Assembly: GCF_900129465.1 (NCBI RefSeq)
Contig: NZ_FSRA01000002.1
Span: 62,001-126,000, forward strand
Direction of reading: 5' to 3'
DNA: 64,000 bases
DNA from: Chitinophaga niabensis
GTDB lineage: Bacteria; Bacteroidota; Bacteroidia; Chitinophagales; Chitinophagaceae
The position numbers were made by a program, and so were the translations under genes. This document shows positions 45,358-53,533 of this stretch, piece by piece; within the stretch, counting starts at the first letter, position 1, and every line of letters begins with the position of its first letter. The notes beneath the pieces are model-generated. The model made no database searches and was not told the origin of the DNA. It saw only the letters and a list, made by a program, of their open reading frames with translations.

Positions 45358-46659
45358 ATGCCTGAACTACATCACACAACTCCCGCCGTGGAGTGGAACA
45401 ACCGGGAGAAGATCTTCTTTCGGTTCTTCTTCATTTACTTCCTGCTGCAGGTTGTACCATTAGACCCCGCGTACTTTTCTTCCGTTAACTGGACGGTGTT
45501 GCATTATGGAGATATCTTCAACATAGCGCATTATCACCCGCCGTATTTTTCTGCCTGGGGGATCATAGCATTGGTTGCACTGGTTGGCACTGCCATCTGG
45601 ACTTACATAGACCGTGATAAACGTATTTCATATGACCGCCTCTATTACTGGATACGGGTAGCCCTGCGTTACCGGCTGGCCATTGCATTATTTGCCTATG
45701 GCTTTCTGAAATTCTACCCGCTGCAGGCGCCGTACCCTTCTCTCAGTAACCTCAATACCTACTATGGTGATTATACAAGGTGGAAGTTATTCTCACTGAG
45801 CCTCGGCATCGTGCCGGACTATCAGTCTTTCCTGGGCCTCGTGGAGATCATTACCGGCGGGTTATTACTATACAGGAAAACAGCCAGCGTAGGCGCCTTT
45901 ATTGTATTGATCTTTACAGGGAATGTGTTTATGTCCAACATTGCTTATGAAGGTGGCGAACAGGTATACAGCTTATACCTGATCACATTGGCACTCTTTG
46001 TACTCAGCTTTGATATCAAGCGGCTGTTTCAGTTACTCATCCTGCAAAAGCCTGCTTTCCCCAACCGCTTCCATGTAACACTCACAAAGAACTGGCAGCG
46101 TTATGGCAGGCTGGCATTGAAATCATTCGTTATCTTTTTCTTTGTACCCGCTTATGCCTTTAAGCTCTCCATGAGCCAAACCTACCAGTTCCCAACCACC
46201 GCAGGTTTAACAGGTACTGAAGGGATCTACAATGTTACACAGTTCAGCAGGAACCAGGATACACTGCCCTATTCCAAAACAGATCCCGTCCGATGGCAGG
46301 ATGTGGTGTTTGAAAAATGGGCCACCATCAGCATCCGTTCCAACCGCCCCGTGATCATTGATTCCAATAATACAGAAAGCGTATCTGCCCCGGAAAACAA
46401 CAGGACCTATGAACTGGAAGGCACCGCCGGCAGGCACTATTATAGTTATGATGTGGACACACTCAAACAGATACTCACACTTCATAATAAAAACAAACAC
46501 TACAAAGGAGAACAATTGGTACTGCATTACAGCAGGCTGAATGATTCAAAGCTCTTGCTCAGCAATGACTCACTTTATGTGGTGCTGGACAAGGTCCCTA
46601 AAAAATGGTTGCTGGAAGAAGTGGCCCGCGAAGGCCGCAGGAAATCTATCAAACTATAA
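45358..46659 (+). CDS. DoxX-like polytopic membrane protein with C-terminal extracytoplasmic domain (copy 1)
   Basis: 433 aa from ATG 45358. Six or seven TM helices within residues 15-270; the central part resembles DoxX/DoxD (YGFLKFYPLQAPYPS, FLGLVEIITGGLLLYRKTA, VFMSNIAYEGGEQVYSLYLI). Residues about 275-433 form a soluble domain with PVRWQDVVFEKWATISIRSN and a YVVLDKVPKKW end. It is a paralogue of the next gene, mainly through these blocks. DoxX/DoxD proteins occur in thiosulfate:quinone oxidoreductase and sulfur metabolism, which suits the SoxC-like gene downstream, but the link is inference. 19 nt after SusD. Confidence 0.65.
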   Translation: MPELHHTTPAVEWNNREKIFFRFFFIYFLLQVVPLDPAYFSSVNWTVLHYGDIFNIAHYHPPYFSAWGIIALVALVGTAIWTYIDRDKRISYDRLYYWIRVALRYRLAIALFAYGFLKFYPLQAPYPSLSNLNTYYGDYTRWKLFSLSLGIVPDYQSFLGLVEIITGGLLLYRKTASVGAFIVLIFTGNVFMSNIAYEGGEQVYSLYLITLALFVLSFDIKRLFQLLILQKPAFPNRFHVTLTKNWQRYGRLALKSFVIFFFVPAYAFKLSMSQTYQFPTTAGLTGTEGIYNVTQFSRNQDTLPYSKTDPVRWQDVVFEKWATISIRSNRPVIIDSNNTESVSAPENNRTYELEGTAGRHYYSYDVDTLKQILTLHNKNKHYKGEQLVLHYSRLNDSKLLLSNDSLYVVLDKVPKKWLLEEVAREGRRKSIKL

Positions 46660-46669
46660 ATCTATTACT

Positions 46670-48283
46670 ATGTCAGTTATTGAAACTGTCCTTGAACAGG
46701 ATGCCCGTACTACCACCACAACAACCCCGGTGGATACCTGGAAACCATGGCACAAAGTGCTCTTCCGGATAGCATTTATATTCTTCATTGCCATCTGCAT
46801 TCCCAACAGTACGGAATGGTACAAGCTGGTACTGAATATAGACTGGACGCATCTGCATTACCGTGATCTCTATGATATTGCCCGCTTTGGTTCCGGCATC
46901 AACTTATTTGGTGATAGCATCTTTGGCAGTAATCTCCTGGGTTATGCCAACTGGATCACCACCGCCATCATTGCCATAGCCGGAGGTTTCCTCTGGACCG
47001 CCATTGTGCAATGGAGAAAAACAGAACGGGAAGAATACAATGTGCTCTATTACTGGCTGCGGGCGATAGTACGTTACAGGGCAGGGATCGGTATCATAGG
47101 TTTCGGCTTCACTAAATTACTGCCGGTACAAATGCCCTACCCTTCCCTCGGTATCCTCAACACCAACTTTGGTGATCTTACTGCGCAGAAAATATACTGG
47201 CTGTCTGTAGGCATTGTGCCCTGGTACCAGATCTTTGCCGGTGTTGTTGAAATAACAGCAGGTTCATTATTACTCTTCAGAAAAACCACCACGCTCGGCG
47301 CCATCCTGTTATTCGCTGCATTGGGGGATATTGTGTATGTGAACTTTGCATACGATGGTGGTGTACACGTATACAGCAGTTACTTTGTATTACTGGCCGC
47401 CTTCCTGCTGATAAATGATCTGCCTAAATTATACAACCTGCTCATCCTGGAACGTTATACCGTTCCCGTTAACTTCTATCCTGATTTCTCCGGATGGAAA
47501 AAATACACCCGCTTTGGGATCAAAGCAGCAACCCTCTTTATTTTCCTCGGCTGGTTCTTCTACCTTCAATTGATCAACTTCCTGTACGACCCTTATAAAC
47601 AACCATCCGTTGCCGGAGAAAAAGAATTACGCGGTAATTACACCGTAACGGAATTCCGGCTCAATAACCAGGTGATCCCTTATTCTCCTTTGGATTCCGT
47701 GCGCTGGCAGGAAGCCACTTTTGAAGACTGGACCACTTTCACCTTCCGCGTGAACCGCCCGGTATTCCTCGATCTATCCAATGGCGGCGGCGATCCGCAA
47801 AGAGACCTCAACAGGACATTTGAAGTGGCGGGTGTAGGTGGAGGCCAACGGGTTTTCCATTACTATGCAGATCCAAAGAACCATGTATTATACCTCCAGG
47901 ATAAATTCAAAGCAAACCCCGAACGCAGGAACCGCGCAGCAGGCGTAGGCGGAGATGGCGGAACAGCCCGTAACCTGAAAGCAGATAGCAGCCTTACCGC
48001 TACTGCTGCATTAACGGATAACTGGATCCCTAAGGAAGTATGGCAGGATGAAGTGAACAGGATAGATCCACGCGCTGCTTCCACCCGCAGGAACAGGGAG
48101 TTTGCCACCGCAAAGAACAATGAAAAAAGGAACCGCATGATCCTGCAATACGATACAAAAGATGGTAACAGGATCATCCTGCATGGCATCAATGAAAACA
48201 AAGATTCCATTTATGTAGTGCTGGATAAAGTGCAAAGGAAATATGCCCTGTCTGAAAGCAGTTTAAAAGCCGGAAAATATTGA
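46670..48283 (+). CDS. DoxX-like polytopic membrane protein with C-terminal extracytoplasmic domain (copy 2)
   Basis: 537 aa from ATG 46670 (MSVIETVLEQDARTTTTTTP). Same plan as copy 1: first helix after WHKVLFRIAFIFF, NVLYYWLRAIVRYRAGIGII matching LYYWIRVALRYRLAIALF, then FTKLLPVQMPYPSLGILN, FAGVVEITAGSLLLFRKTTT, VNFAYDGGVHVYSSYFVL. The soluble domain has DSVRWQEATFEDWTTFTFRV and ends DSIYVVLDKVQRKYAL. It carries an extra insert of about 90 residues, rich in Arg, Asn and Ala (NPERRNRAAGVGGDGG...), absent from copy 1. Tandem duplication within an operon suggests a heteromeric complex. Function unknown. Confidence 0.65.
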   Translation: MSVIETVLEQDARTTTTTTPVDTWKPWHKVLFRIAFIFFIAICIPNSTEWYKLVLNIDWTHLHYRDLYDIARFGSGINLFGDSIFGSNLLGYANWITTAIIAIAGGFLWTAIVQWRKTEREEYNVLYYWLRAIVRYRAGIGIIGFGFTKLLPVQMPYPSLGILNTNFGDLTAQKIYWLSVGIVPWYQIFAGVVEITAGSLLLFRKTTTLGAILLFAALGDIVYVNFAYDGGVHVYSSYFVLLAAFLLINDLPKLYNLLILERYTVPVNFYPDFSGWKKYTRFGIKAATLFIFLGWFFYLQLINFLYDPYKQPSVAGEKELRGNYTVTEFRLNNQVIPYSPLDSVRWQEATFEDWTTFTFRVNRPVFLDLSNGGGDPQRDLNRTFEVAGVGGGQRVFHYYADPKNHVLYLQDKFKANPERRNRAAGVGGDGGTARNLKADSSLTATAALTDNWIPKEVWQDEVNRIDPRAASTRRNREFATAKNNEKRNRMILQYDTKDGNRIILHGINENKDSIYVVLDKVQRKYALSESSLKAGKY

Positions 48284-48792
48284 GATACTTATTGATCGTT
48301 TTCGCATTTGCGGCATGTAATGAACCCGTACGTTTCAACCTGGGCAGGGCAGCCACTGCCGCAGAGATCAAGGCATGGGACATAGATGTTCGCCCGGATG
48401 GAACGGGTTTGCCGGAAGGCAGCGGCACCGTTCGTACCGGCAGGGAGATCTATGCTGCAAAATGTGCGCTCTGCCATGGCAAAACAGGTATTGAAGGACC
48501 CTACAATGTACTGGTAGGCGCTATAGATGATACCACCAGGGCAAAAACCATCGGCAACTATTGGCCTTATGCCACTACCCTGTTCGACTATACGCGCAGG
48601 GCCATGCCATATAACCAGCCAGGTTCTTTAACGGATAGTGAAGTATACAGCATCACCGCCTTTTTGTTACATGCCAACAAGATCATTGATTCCACTACGG
48701 AGATGAATAAACGCACTCTTCCTGCTATCGTAATGCCCGCACGTAAACATTTTGTGAATGACGACAGGCAGGGCGGGCCGGAGGTAAAGTAA
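48280..48792 (+). CDS. Mono-haem c-type cytochrome, TTG start, probable lipoprotein
   Basis: 170 aa. The only start that gives a leader is TTG at 48280, overlapping the previous TGA as TTGA; no ATG or GTG is available before the lipobox. Short leader MRYLLIVFAFAAC with lipidated Cys 13. Haem motif CALCH (C62, C65, H66) and distal Met candidate M109 in RRAMPYNQPGSL. This resembles the small cytochromes paired with SoxC/SorA sulfite dehydrogenases. Followed after 6 nt by the molybdoenzyme, whose electrons it would accept on the periplasmic side. Confidence 0.88.
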   Translation: MRYLLIVFAFAACNEPVRFNLGRAATAAEIKAWDIDVRPDGTGLPEGSGTVRTGREIYAAKCALCHGKTGIEGPYNVLVGAIDDTTRAKTIGNYWPYATTLFDYTRRAMPYNQPGSLTDSEVYSITAFLLHANKIIDSTTEMNKRTLPAIVMPARKHFVNDDRQGGPEVK

Positions 48793-48798
48793 GCACAT

Positions 48799-50007
48799 AT
48801 GGAAGAAAAGAAGATCAAACGCCGCACATTATTGGCAGGAGCCGCAGCAGCAGCTTCACTGGCCTTTATGAAGATAGCTTCCGGGCAACTGGTACCCGTG
48901 CAAACTGCGGACCCTACAAAAAAACCCGGTCCACCTCCAGGGGAAATAGGTACACGTTCTCCCTTCGAGCAACCGCTGAAGATCACTTCAGATACTTCCT
49001 CCCGCACGCCGCTGCAGGACCTCTTCGGCACCATCACTCCTTCGGACCTTCATTTTGAACGGCATCACGGAGGAGTGCCTGCCATTGATCCGCATCGCTA
49101 TGAACTACTGATCCATGGCATGGTAGACAAACCCATGATCTTTAAACTGGCAGACCTGAAAAGATTTCCTTCCGTGTCCCGCATTGCTTTTCTGGAATGT
49201 TCCGGTAACTTCAGATCGGGTAAAGAGAAAATGACGCCCCAGGAGATCTGCGGCTTAACCAGCCAGAGTGAATGGACAGGCGTAATGCTTTCCACACTTT
49301 TCCGGGAAGTAGGCGTACATCCTAAAGCCACCTGGTTTCTTGCAGAAGGCTCGGATGCTGCCGTGATGACGCGTAGTATTCCCGTAAAGAAAGGCTGGGA
49401 CGATGCCATGATCGCCTATGGGCAAAATGGAGAAGCCCTCCGCCCGCAGCAGGGTTATCCTGCAAGGTTATTCCTCCCGGGCTGGGAAGGGAACACCAAT
49501 GTGAAATGGATCAGGCGCATTGAATTATCAGATCAGCCGTTCATGACCCGTGAAGAAACATCCAAATACACAGAAGAGATCAAAGATGGCAAGATCCGCC
49601 AGTTCAGTTTTGATATGGATGCCCGTTCCATCATTACTTTCCCCGCCTATCCTGTACAACTGGAAAAAGGATGGGTGGAGATAAGAGGAATTGCCTGGAG
49701 TGGCCGCGGTAAAATAACAGCCGTAGAGATCAGTACAGATGCCGGGAAGAACTGGTACCTGGCAAAATTACAGGAGCCGGTACTGGATAAAGCACACGTA
49801 GCTTTCCGGTATCTTTGGCACTGGGATGGGAGCGAAACAGAGATCATGAGCAGGGCTATAGACGAAACCGGCTATAGCCAGCCTACTTTAAAACAACTCG
49901 TAGCCGCAAGGGGTAAAGATATGGGAGGTTATCACCTCAACCCCGTAACGGCCTGGATAATAAAAAGAGACGGACAGGTATTGTTCAAACCGGAAAAATG
50001 GAAATAG
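48799..50007 (+). CDS. SoxC-like sulfite-oxidase-family molybdopterin enzyme, Tat-exported
   Basis: 402 aa. Twin-arginine leader KRRTLLAGAAAAASLAFM (RR at 8-9). Mo-cofactor domain about 75-250 with SDLHFERHHGGVPAIDP, the Mo-ligand Cys C134 in FLECSGNFRSG, GYPARLFLPGWEGNTNVKWI. C-terminal dimerisation domain about 270-400 (VEIRGIAWSGRGKITAVEIS, TDAGKNW, YLWHWDGSETEIMSRAIDET). The sequence is of SoxC/sulfite dehydrogenase type. Known members oxidise sulfite or protein-bound sulfane sulfur with a cytochrome c partner, here the preceding gene. Other Sox proteins are absent from the window, so the substrate may differ. Confidence 0.88.
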   Translation: MEEKKIKRRTLLAGAAAAASLAFMKIASGQLVPVQTADPTKKPGPPPGEIGTRSPFEQPLKITSDTSSRTPLQDLFGTITPSDLHFERHHGGVPAIDPHRYELLIHGMVDKPMIFKLADLKRFPSVSRIAFLECSGNFRSGKEKMTPQEICGLTSQSEWTGVMLSTLFREVGVHPKATWFLAEGSDAAVMTRSIPVKKGWDDAMIAYGQNGEALRPQQGYPARLFLPGWEGNTNVKWIRRIELSDQPFMTREETSKYTEEIKDGKIRQFSFDMDARSIITFPAYPVQLEKGWVEIRGIAWSGRGKITAVEISTDAGKNWYLAKLQEPVLDKAHVAFRYLWHWDGSETEIMSRAIDETGYSQPTLKQLVAARGKDMGGYHLNPVTAWIIKRDGQVLFKPEKWK

Positions 50008-50008
50008 T

Positions 50009-51436
50009 ATGGAGAAAAGGGATTATGACGCAATTGTTGTAGGCGCAGGACCAAACGGGCTTGCAGCCGCCATTACTTTACAACAGGCCGGCCTGGCCGT
50101 TTTGCTGATAGAAGGTAAAAGTACCATCGGCGGTGGCTTACGCTCTAAGGAGCTGACCCTGCCGGGTTTTGTGCACGACGTTTGTTCTGCCATTCATCCC
50201 ATGGCGCTCAGCTCTCCTTTCTTTTCCGCTCTTCCCCTGAAAGATCACGGGTTACAATTCATTCAATCTCCCATTGATGCTGCCCATCCTTTCGACGATG
50301 GAACTGCCGCAGTATTACAGCATTCTATTGAAGACACTGCCCGCCTGCTGGGAGAGGATGCACAAAGTTATAAACAACTGATCACGCCGCTGGTGAAAGA
50401 CTGGCCGCTGATAGCGGACGATGCATTAGGCCCCCTGCATTTCCCTGCACATCCATTTGCCATGGCACGCTTTGGCCTGAAAGCATTAACCTCCGCCACC
50501 TTCCTGGCCAAACGGTTCAAAACACAAAAAGCCCGTGGCTTGTGGGCAGGCATGGCAGCACATGCCATACAACCTTTAACGAATACTTCCACTTCTGCCA
50601 TTGCACTGGCTTTAATGATTGCAGGGCACCGGCAGGGATGGCCCATTCCCAAAGGTGGTGCGCAATCCATCGCCAATGCACTCGCTTCCTATTTCCTGTC
50701 CATCGGCGGCAGGATCGAAGTGGACCAATACATACGTTCTTTAGATCAATTACCTTCTTCCCATACCGTATTGTTTGATGTAACACCCAAACAACTCCTG
50801 CAGATTGCAGGGCACCGCTTCTCTTCTATTTATAAATGGCAGCTGGAAAAATACCGTTACGGTATGGGCGTATTTAAAATAGACTGGGCACTGGACCAAC
50901 CCATCCCTTTCAAAGCCCCTGAATGCAGAGCCGCCGGCACGGTACACCTGGGCAGCACACTGGAAGAGATCAGATTATCGGAGCAGCAATCTTCCAATGG
51001 CCGGCATGCAGAGAAACCATTTGTATTGCTGGCACAACAAAGCCTCTTTGATACTTCCCGCGCACCATCCGGCAAACAGGTAGCCTGGGCCTATTGCCAT
51101 GTACCCAATGGTTCTGTTAAGGACATGACGGGTATTATCGAAAACCAGGTAGAACGTTTTGCGCCCGGCTTCAGGGATACCATCCTATCCAAACACGTGA
51201 TGAACACGGCAGATATGGAAGCATATAATGCCAATTACATTGGGGGAGACATCAATGGCGGGATCATGGACCTTGCCCAGCTTTTCACCCGGCCGGCATT
51301 ACGTTCCTCTCCTTACCGGACATCCGCCAAAGGTTTATATATATGTTCCTCATCCACTCCTCCCGGTGGCGGCGTACATGGCATGTGTGGTTATCATGCT
51401 GCCAAACGTGCCCTGAAAGATGTGTTCGGCAAATAA
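50009..51436 (+). CDS. Phytoene-dehydrogenase-like NAD(P)/FAD oxidoreductase
   Basis: 475 aa, no export signal. Rossmann FAD motif DAIVVGAGPNGLAAAITLQQ at 6-25 and the second signature GGGLRSKELTLPGF at 42-55. C-terminal FAD-contact region YICSSSTPPGGGVHGMCGYH, as in the PYROXD2/phytoene-desaturase-like group. Catalytic substrate unknown. Starts one nt after the SoxC-like stop, so it is the last member of the tight operon and presumably acts on the same compound in the cytosol. Not a carotenoid locus: no phytoene synthase is nearby. Confidence 0.87.
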   Translation: MEKRDYDAIVVGAGPNGLAAAITLQQAGLAVLLIEGKSTIGGGLRSKELTLPGFVHDVCSAIHPMALSSPFFSALPLKDHGLQFIQSPIDAAHPFDDGTAAVLQHSIEDTARLLGEDAQSYKQLITPLVKDWPLIADDALGPLHFPAHPFAMARFGLKALTSATFLAKRFKTQKARGLWAGMAAHAIQPLTNTSTSAIALALMIAGHRQGWPIPKGGAQSIANALASYFLSIGGRIEVDQYIRSLDQLPSSHTVLFDVTPKQLLQIAGHRFSSIYKWQLEKYRYGMGVFKIDWALDQPIPFKAPECRAAGTVHLGSTLEEIRLSEQQSSNGRHAEKPFVLLAQQSLFDTSRAPSGKQVAWAYCHVPNGSVKDMTGIIENQVERFAPGFRDTILSKHVMNTADMEAYNANYIGGDINGGIMDLAQLFTRPALRSSPYRTSAKGLYICSSSTPPGGGVHGMCGYHAAKRALKDVFGK

Positions 51437-51450
51437 TGTAATTTGCCGGC

Positions 51451-51930
51451 ATGATCACTATCAGACCCATTCAGCCGGAAGACGACGCTACCATTGCACA
51501 CATAGTCAGAAGTACGCTCACGGAATTCGGTGCCAATAAACCCGGTACCGCATTCGCGGATGCTGCTACCGATCATTTGTCCGTAGTTTTTGCCAAACCC
51601 CGCGCTATTTACTTTGTAGCCCTGGTAGATGGTGTGATTGCAGGAGGTGCAGGCATTCATCCATTGGATGGAGGCCCGGAGCATGTTTGCGAATTACAGA
51701 AAATGTACCTGCTGCCTGCTACCAGGGGGAAAGGCATTGCCCGCACCCTGATTGCCCAATGCCTCGACTTTGCCCGTGAGAACGGTTATACCCAATGTTA
51801 CCTGGAAACAATGCCCGCACTGGAAAAGGCCCGGAAGCTATATGAACACCTGGGCTTCATTTACCTGGACGGTCCTATGGGAAATACAGGGCATTTCAGC
51901 TGTGATAACTGGATGCTGAAGGACTTATAA
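51451..51930 (+). CDS. GNAT-family N-acetyltransferase
   Basis: 159 aa. Starts MITIRPIQPEDDATIAHIVR; acetyl-CoA pocket in ELQKMYLLPATRGKGIARTL (Q/R-x-x-G-x-G/A at about 92-97), then YLETMPALEKARKLYEHLGF. Cytosolic; substrate unknown. 14 nt after the flavoprotein gene and in the same direction, so it may be read through from the redox operon, although its function seems unrelated. Confidence 0.88.
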   Translation: MITIRPIQPEDDATIAHIVRSTLTEFGANKPGTAFADAATDHLSVVFAKPRAIYFVALVDGVIAGGAGIHPLDGGPEHVCELQKMYLLPATRGKGIARTLIAQCLDFARENGYTQCYLETMPALEKARKLYEHLGFIYLDGPMGNTGHFSCDNWMLKDL

Positions 51931-51981
51931 GGCTAAAAACCACCCGTAAAAGCCCTCTTTTCGTTCATTTTTGCAAATAAG

Positions 51982-52093
51982 TGTCCGCTTTTGAGAATGC
52001 CTGTTTTTACTTTTCTCCTAAATACACTCATTTTCAGCCCTCAACTACCCCTTTTTTGTCCGCTTTTGAGAATACGTGTCCGATTTCGAAAAT
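51982..52093. repeat. Three copies of a 17-bp motif in a 378-bp gene-free stretch
   Basis: TGTCCGCTTTTGAGAAT occurs identically at 51982-51998 and 52057-52073, and as TGTCCGATTTCGAAAAT (3 mismatches) at 52077-52093. The last two start 20 bp apart, about two helical turns. The remainder of 51931-52308 holds no gene and no clear terminator. The copies may be regulator sites for the gene at 52309, or remnants of a mobile repeat. Confidence 0.7.
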
Positions 52094-52308
52094 CCTCTTT
52101 TTAACGGAACCAACCGTCCGTAACAACATTGCTTTCCCATCACTTTTTCAATCCCTCATAAACCTTTACCAGTAAGGTATTCAAGCCATTTCGCCCCACT
52201 TCCGCGATGGAACCATTCCTAACTATTAGCTTGTTGCCCCCTTCACCGCGGATTACTTTTACATCATCAACAACAACGCAAAATTTAAAACGCTAAAAAC
52301 AAAATATT

Positions 52309-52752
52309 ATGAAAAAGATCATCACTATCCTTGCTATCATGTTCACCGCCGGTGCAGCTTTCGCAAATAACGACAACGTTACGGAAAACAAAAAGGCCAT
52401 GAATACTTTCACCAGGGAATTTGCAGGTGCTTCCGATGTTGCCTGGTATCATTCCGAAGAAGGCACCATTGCCAAGTTCAATCTTAAAAATTCCAAGGTA
52501 ACTGCGCACTTCAATAAAGAGGGCGAATTGATCGCTACCTCCCGTTATATTACAGATGTAGAGCTGCCGGTAAATGTGATCTCTAAACTGATCAAACATT
52601 TCCCTGATCAAAATATCAGAACGATTGTAGAATACAATGTTGAAGGAGAAAATACTTATGTGATCACCCTGGAAAGCAAAACCGAATGGACCATTTTAAA
52701 GGCCCAGAACGGTAACCCGCTGACCACACTCAAGAAACTGCAAAAAGCATAG
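52309..52752 (+). CDS. PepSY-like periplasmic protein
   Basis: 147 aa. Signal peptide MKKIITILAIMFTAGAAFAN. The mature part has the PepSY-like/beta-lactamase-inhibitor-like fold pattern common in Bacteroidota: FTREFAGASDVAWYHSEEGT, FNKEGELIATSRYITDVELP, VEYNVEGENTYVITLESKTE. Function unknown; likely a small soluble periplasmic protein. Followed by a perfect 12-bp terminator hairpin. Confidence 0.78.
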   Translation: MKKIITILAIMFTAGAAFANNDNVTENKKAMNTFTREFAGASDVAWYHSEEGTIAKFNLKNSKVTAHFNKEGELIATSRYITDVELPVNVISKLIKHFPDQNIRTIVEYNVEGENTYVITLESKTEWTILKAQNGNPLTTLKKLQKA

Positions 52753-52779
52753 GTTTTATCACGCCATTTTTAATTCAGC

Positions 52780-52816
52780 ACAGCTGTCTCTCTTTGCAGA
52801 GACAGCTGTTTGTTTT
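52780..52816 (+). terminator. Rho-independent terminator after the PepSY-like gene
   Basis: Stem ACAGCTGTCTCT (52780-52791), loop of 6, AGAGACAGCTGT (52798-52809), then TTGTTTT. It ends 11 nt before the next start codon, so the downstream gene either has an internal promoter or depends on read-through. Confidence 0.8.
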
Positions 52817-52826
52817 AACTTTAAGT

Positions 52827-53498
52827 ATGACTAAAACCCGCATCACTGACCTGCTGATCTTCACGCACCCCACGTACAAGATATTGATAAGCCTTGCCCT
52901 GGCACTGCTCACCTTCTTTTTTGCCAGGAATGCGGAACTGAACTCCCTGTTATTATACACCTTACTTTGGGATGTATTTGCCCTGACTTACATTATCATA
53001 ACCTGGACGGTTTTTTTCTTCCGCCCACCGGAACAGATCAGGAAAGTGGCCAGGGAAGATGATGGCAGCAGGTTGTATGTATTCCTGGTGATATTGGTCG
53101 CTGCCTTTTCCAGTATGTTCACGGTACTGCTGCTGATGCTCTCAGAAGATACCAGCAATACACTTTATATACCCGTGGCCGTTGGAGGGATGTTACTTTC
53201 CTGGGCAATGGTACATACTACCTTCACGGTACACTACGCACATTTATATTATGACGATGCCATAGGCGATAATACAAAACATGCGGAAGGGCTTAATTTT
53301 CCCAAAGAGAAAAAACCGGATTACCTGGATTTTGCATACTTCTCTTTTGTGATCGGCATGACCTTCCAGGTATCTGATGTACAGATAGAATCCCGCACCA
53401 TCAGGCGGATCTCACTTGTGCACGCACTTTTGTCTTTTATCCTGAACACCTTTGTAGTAGCGCTTACCATCAACCTGATAGCCGGATTGAAGAAATAA
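52827..53498 (+). CDS. DUF1345-family membrane protein
   Basis: 223 aa from ATG 52827 (MTKTRITDLLIFTHPTYKIL). Six hydrophobic helices; family marks LLLYTLLWDVFALTYIIITW, VHTTFTVHYAHLYYDD, and LDFAYFSFVIGMTFQVSDVQ. The conserved HYAxLYY and DFxYFSFxIGMTxQVSDV blocks define DUF1345. Function unknown. The 3' end shares a bidirectional terminator with the convergent aminopeptidase. Confidence 0.87.
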   Translation: MTKTRITDLLIFTHPTYKILISLALALLTFFFARNAELNSLLLYTLLWDVFALTYIIITWTVFFFRPPEQIRKVAREDDGSRLYVFLVILVAAFSSMFTVLLLMLSEDTSNTLYIPVAVGGMLLSWAMVHTTFTVHYAHLYYDDAIGDNTKHAEGLNFPKEKKPDYLDFAYFSFVIGMTFQVSDVQIESRTIRRISLVHALLSFILNTFVVALTINLIAGLKK

Positions 53499-53529
53499 AA
53501 AAGGCCCCCGGTATAACCGGGGGCCTTTT
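53499..53529. terminator. Bidirectional terminator between DUF1345 and the aminopeptidase
   Basis: Arms AAAAGGCCCCCGGT (53499-53512) and ACCGGGGGCCTTTT (53516-53529) with a 3-nt ATA loop. A-tract and T-tract on the two sides let it serve both convergent genes. Confidence 0.88.
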
Positions 53530-53533
53530 AAGA

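Noticed and set aside
50009..51436. Carotenoid biosynthesis gene (phytoene desaturase)
   Set aside because: FAD motifs fit the broad family, but there is no phytoene synthase or cyclase and the gene is locked into the redox operon.
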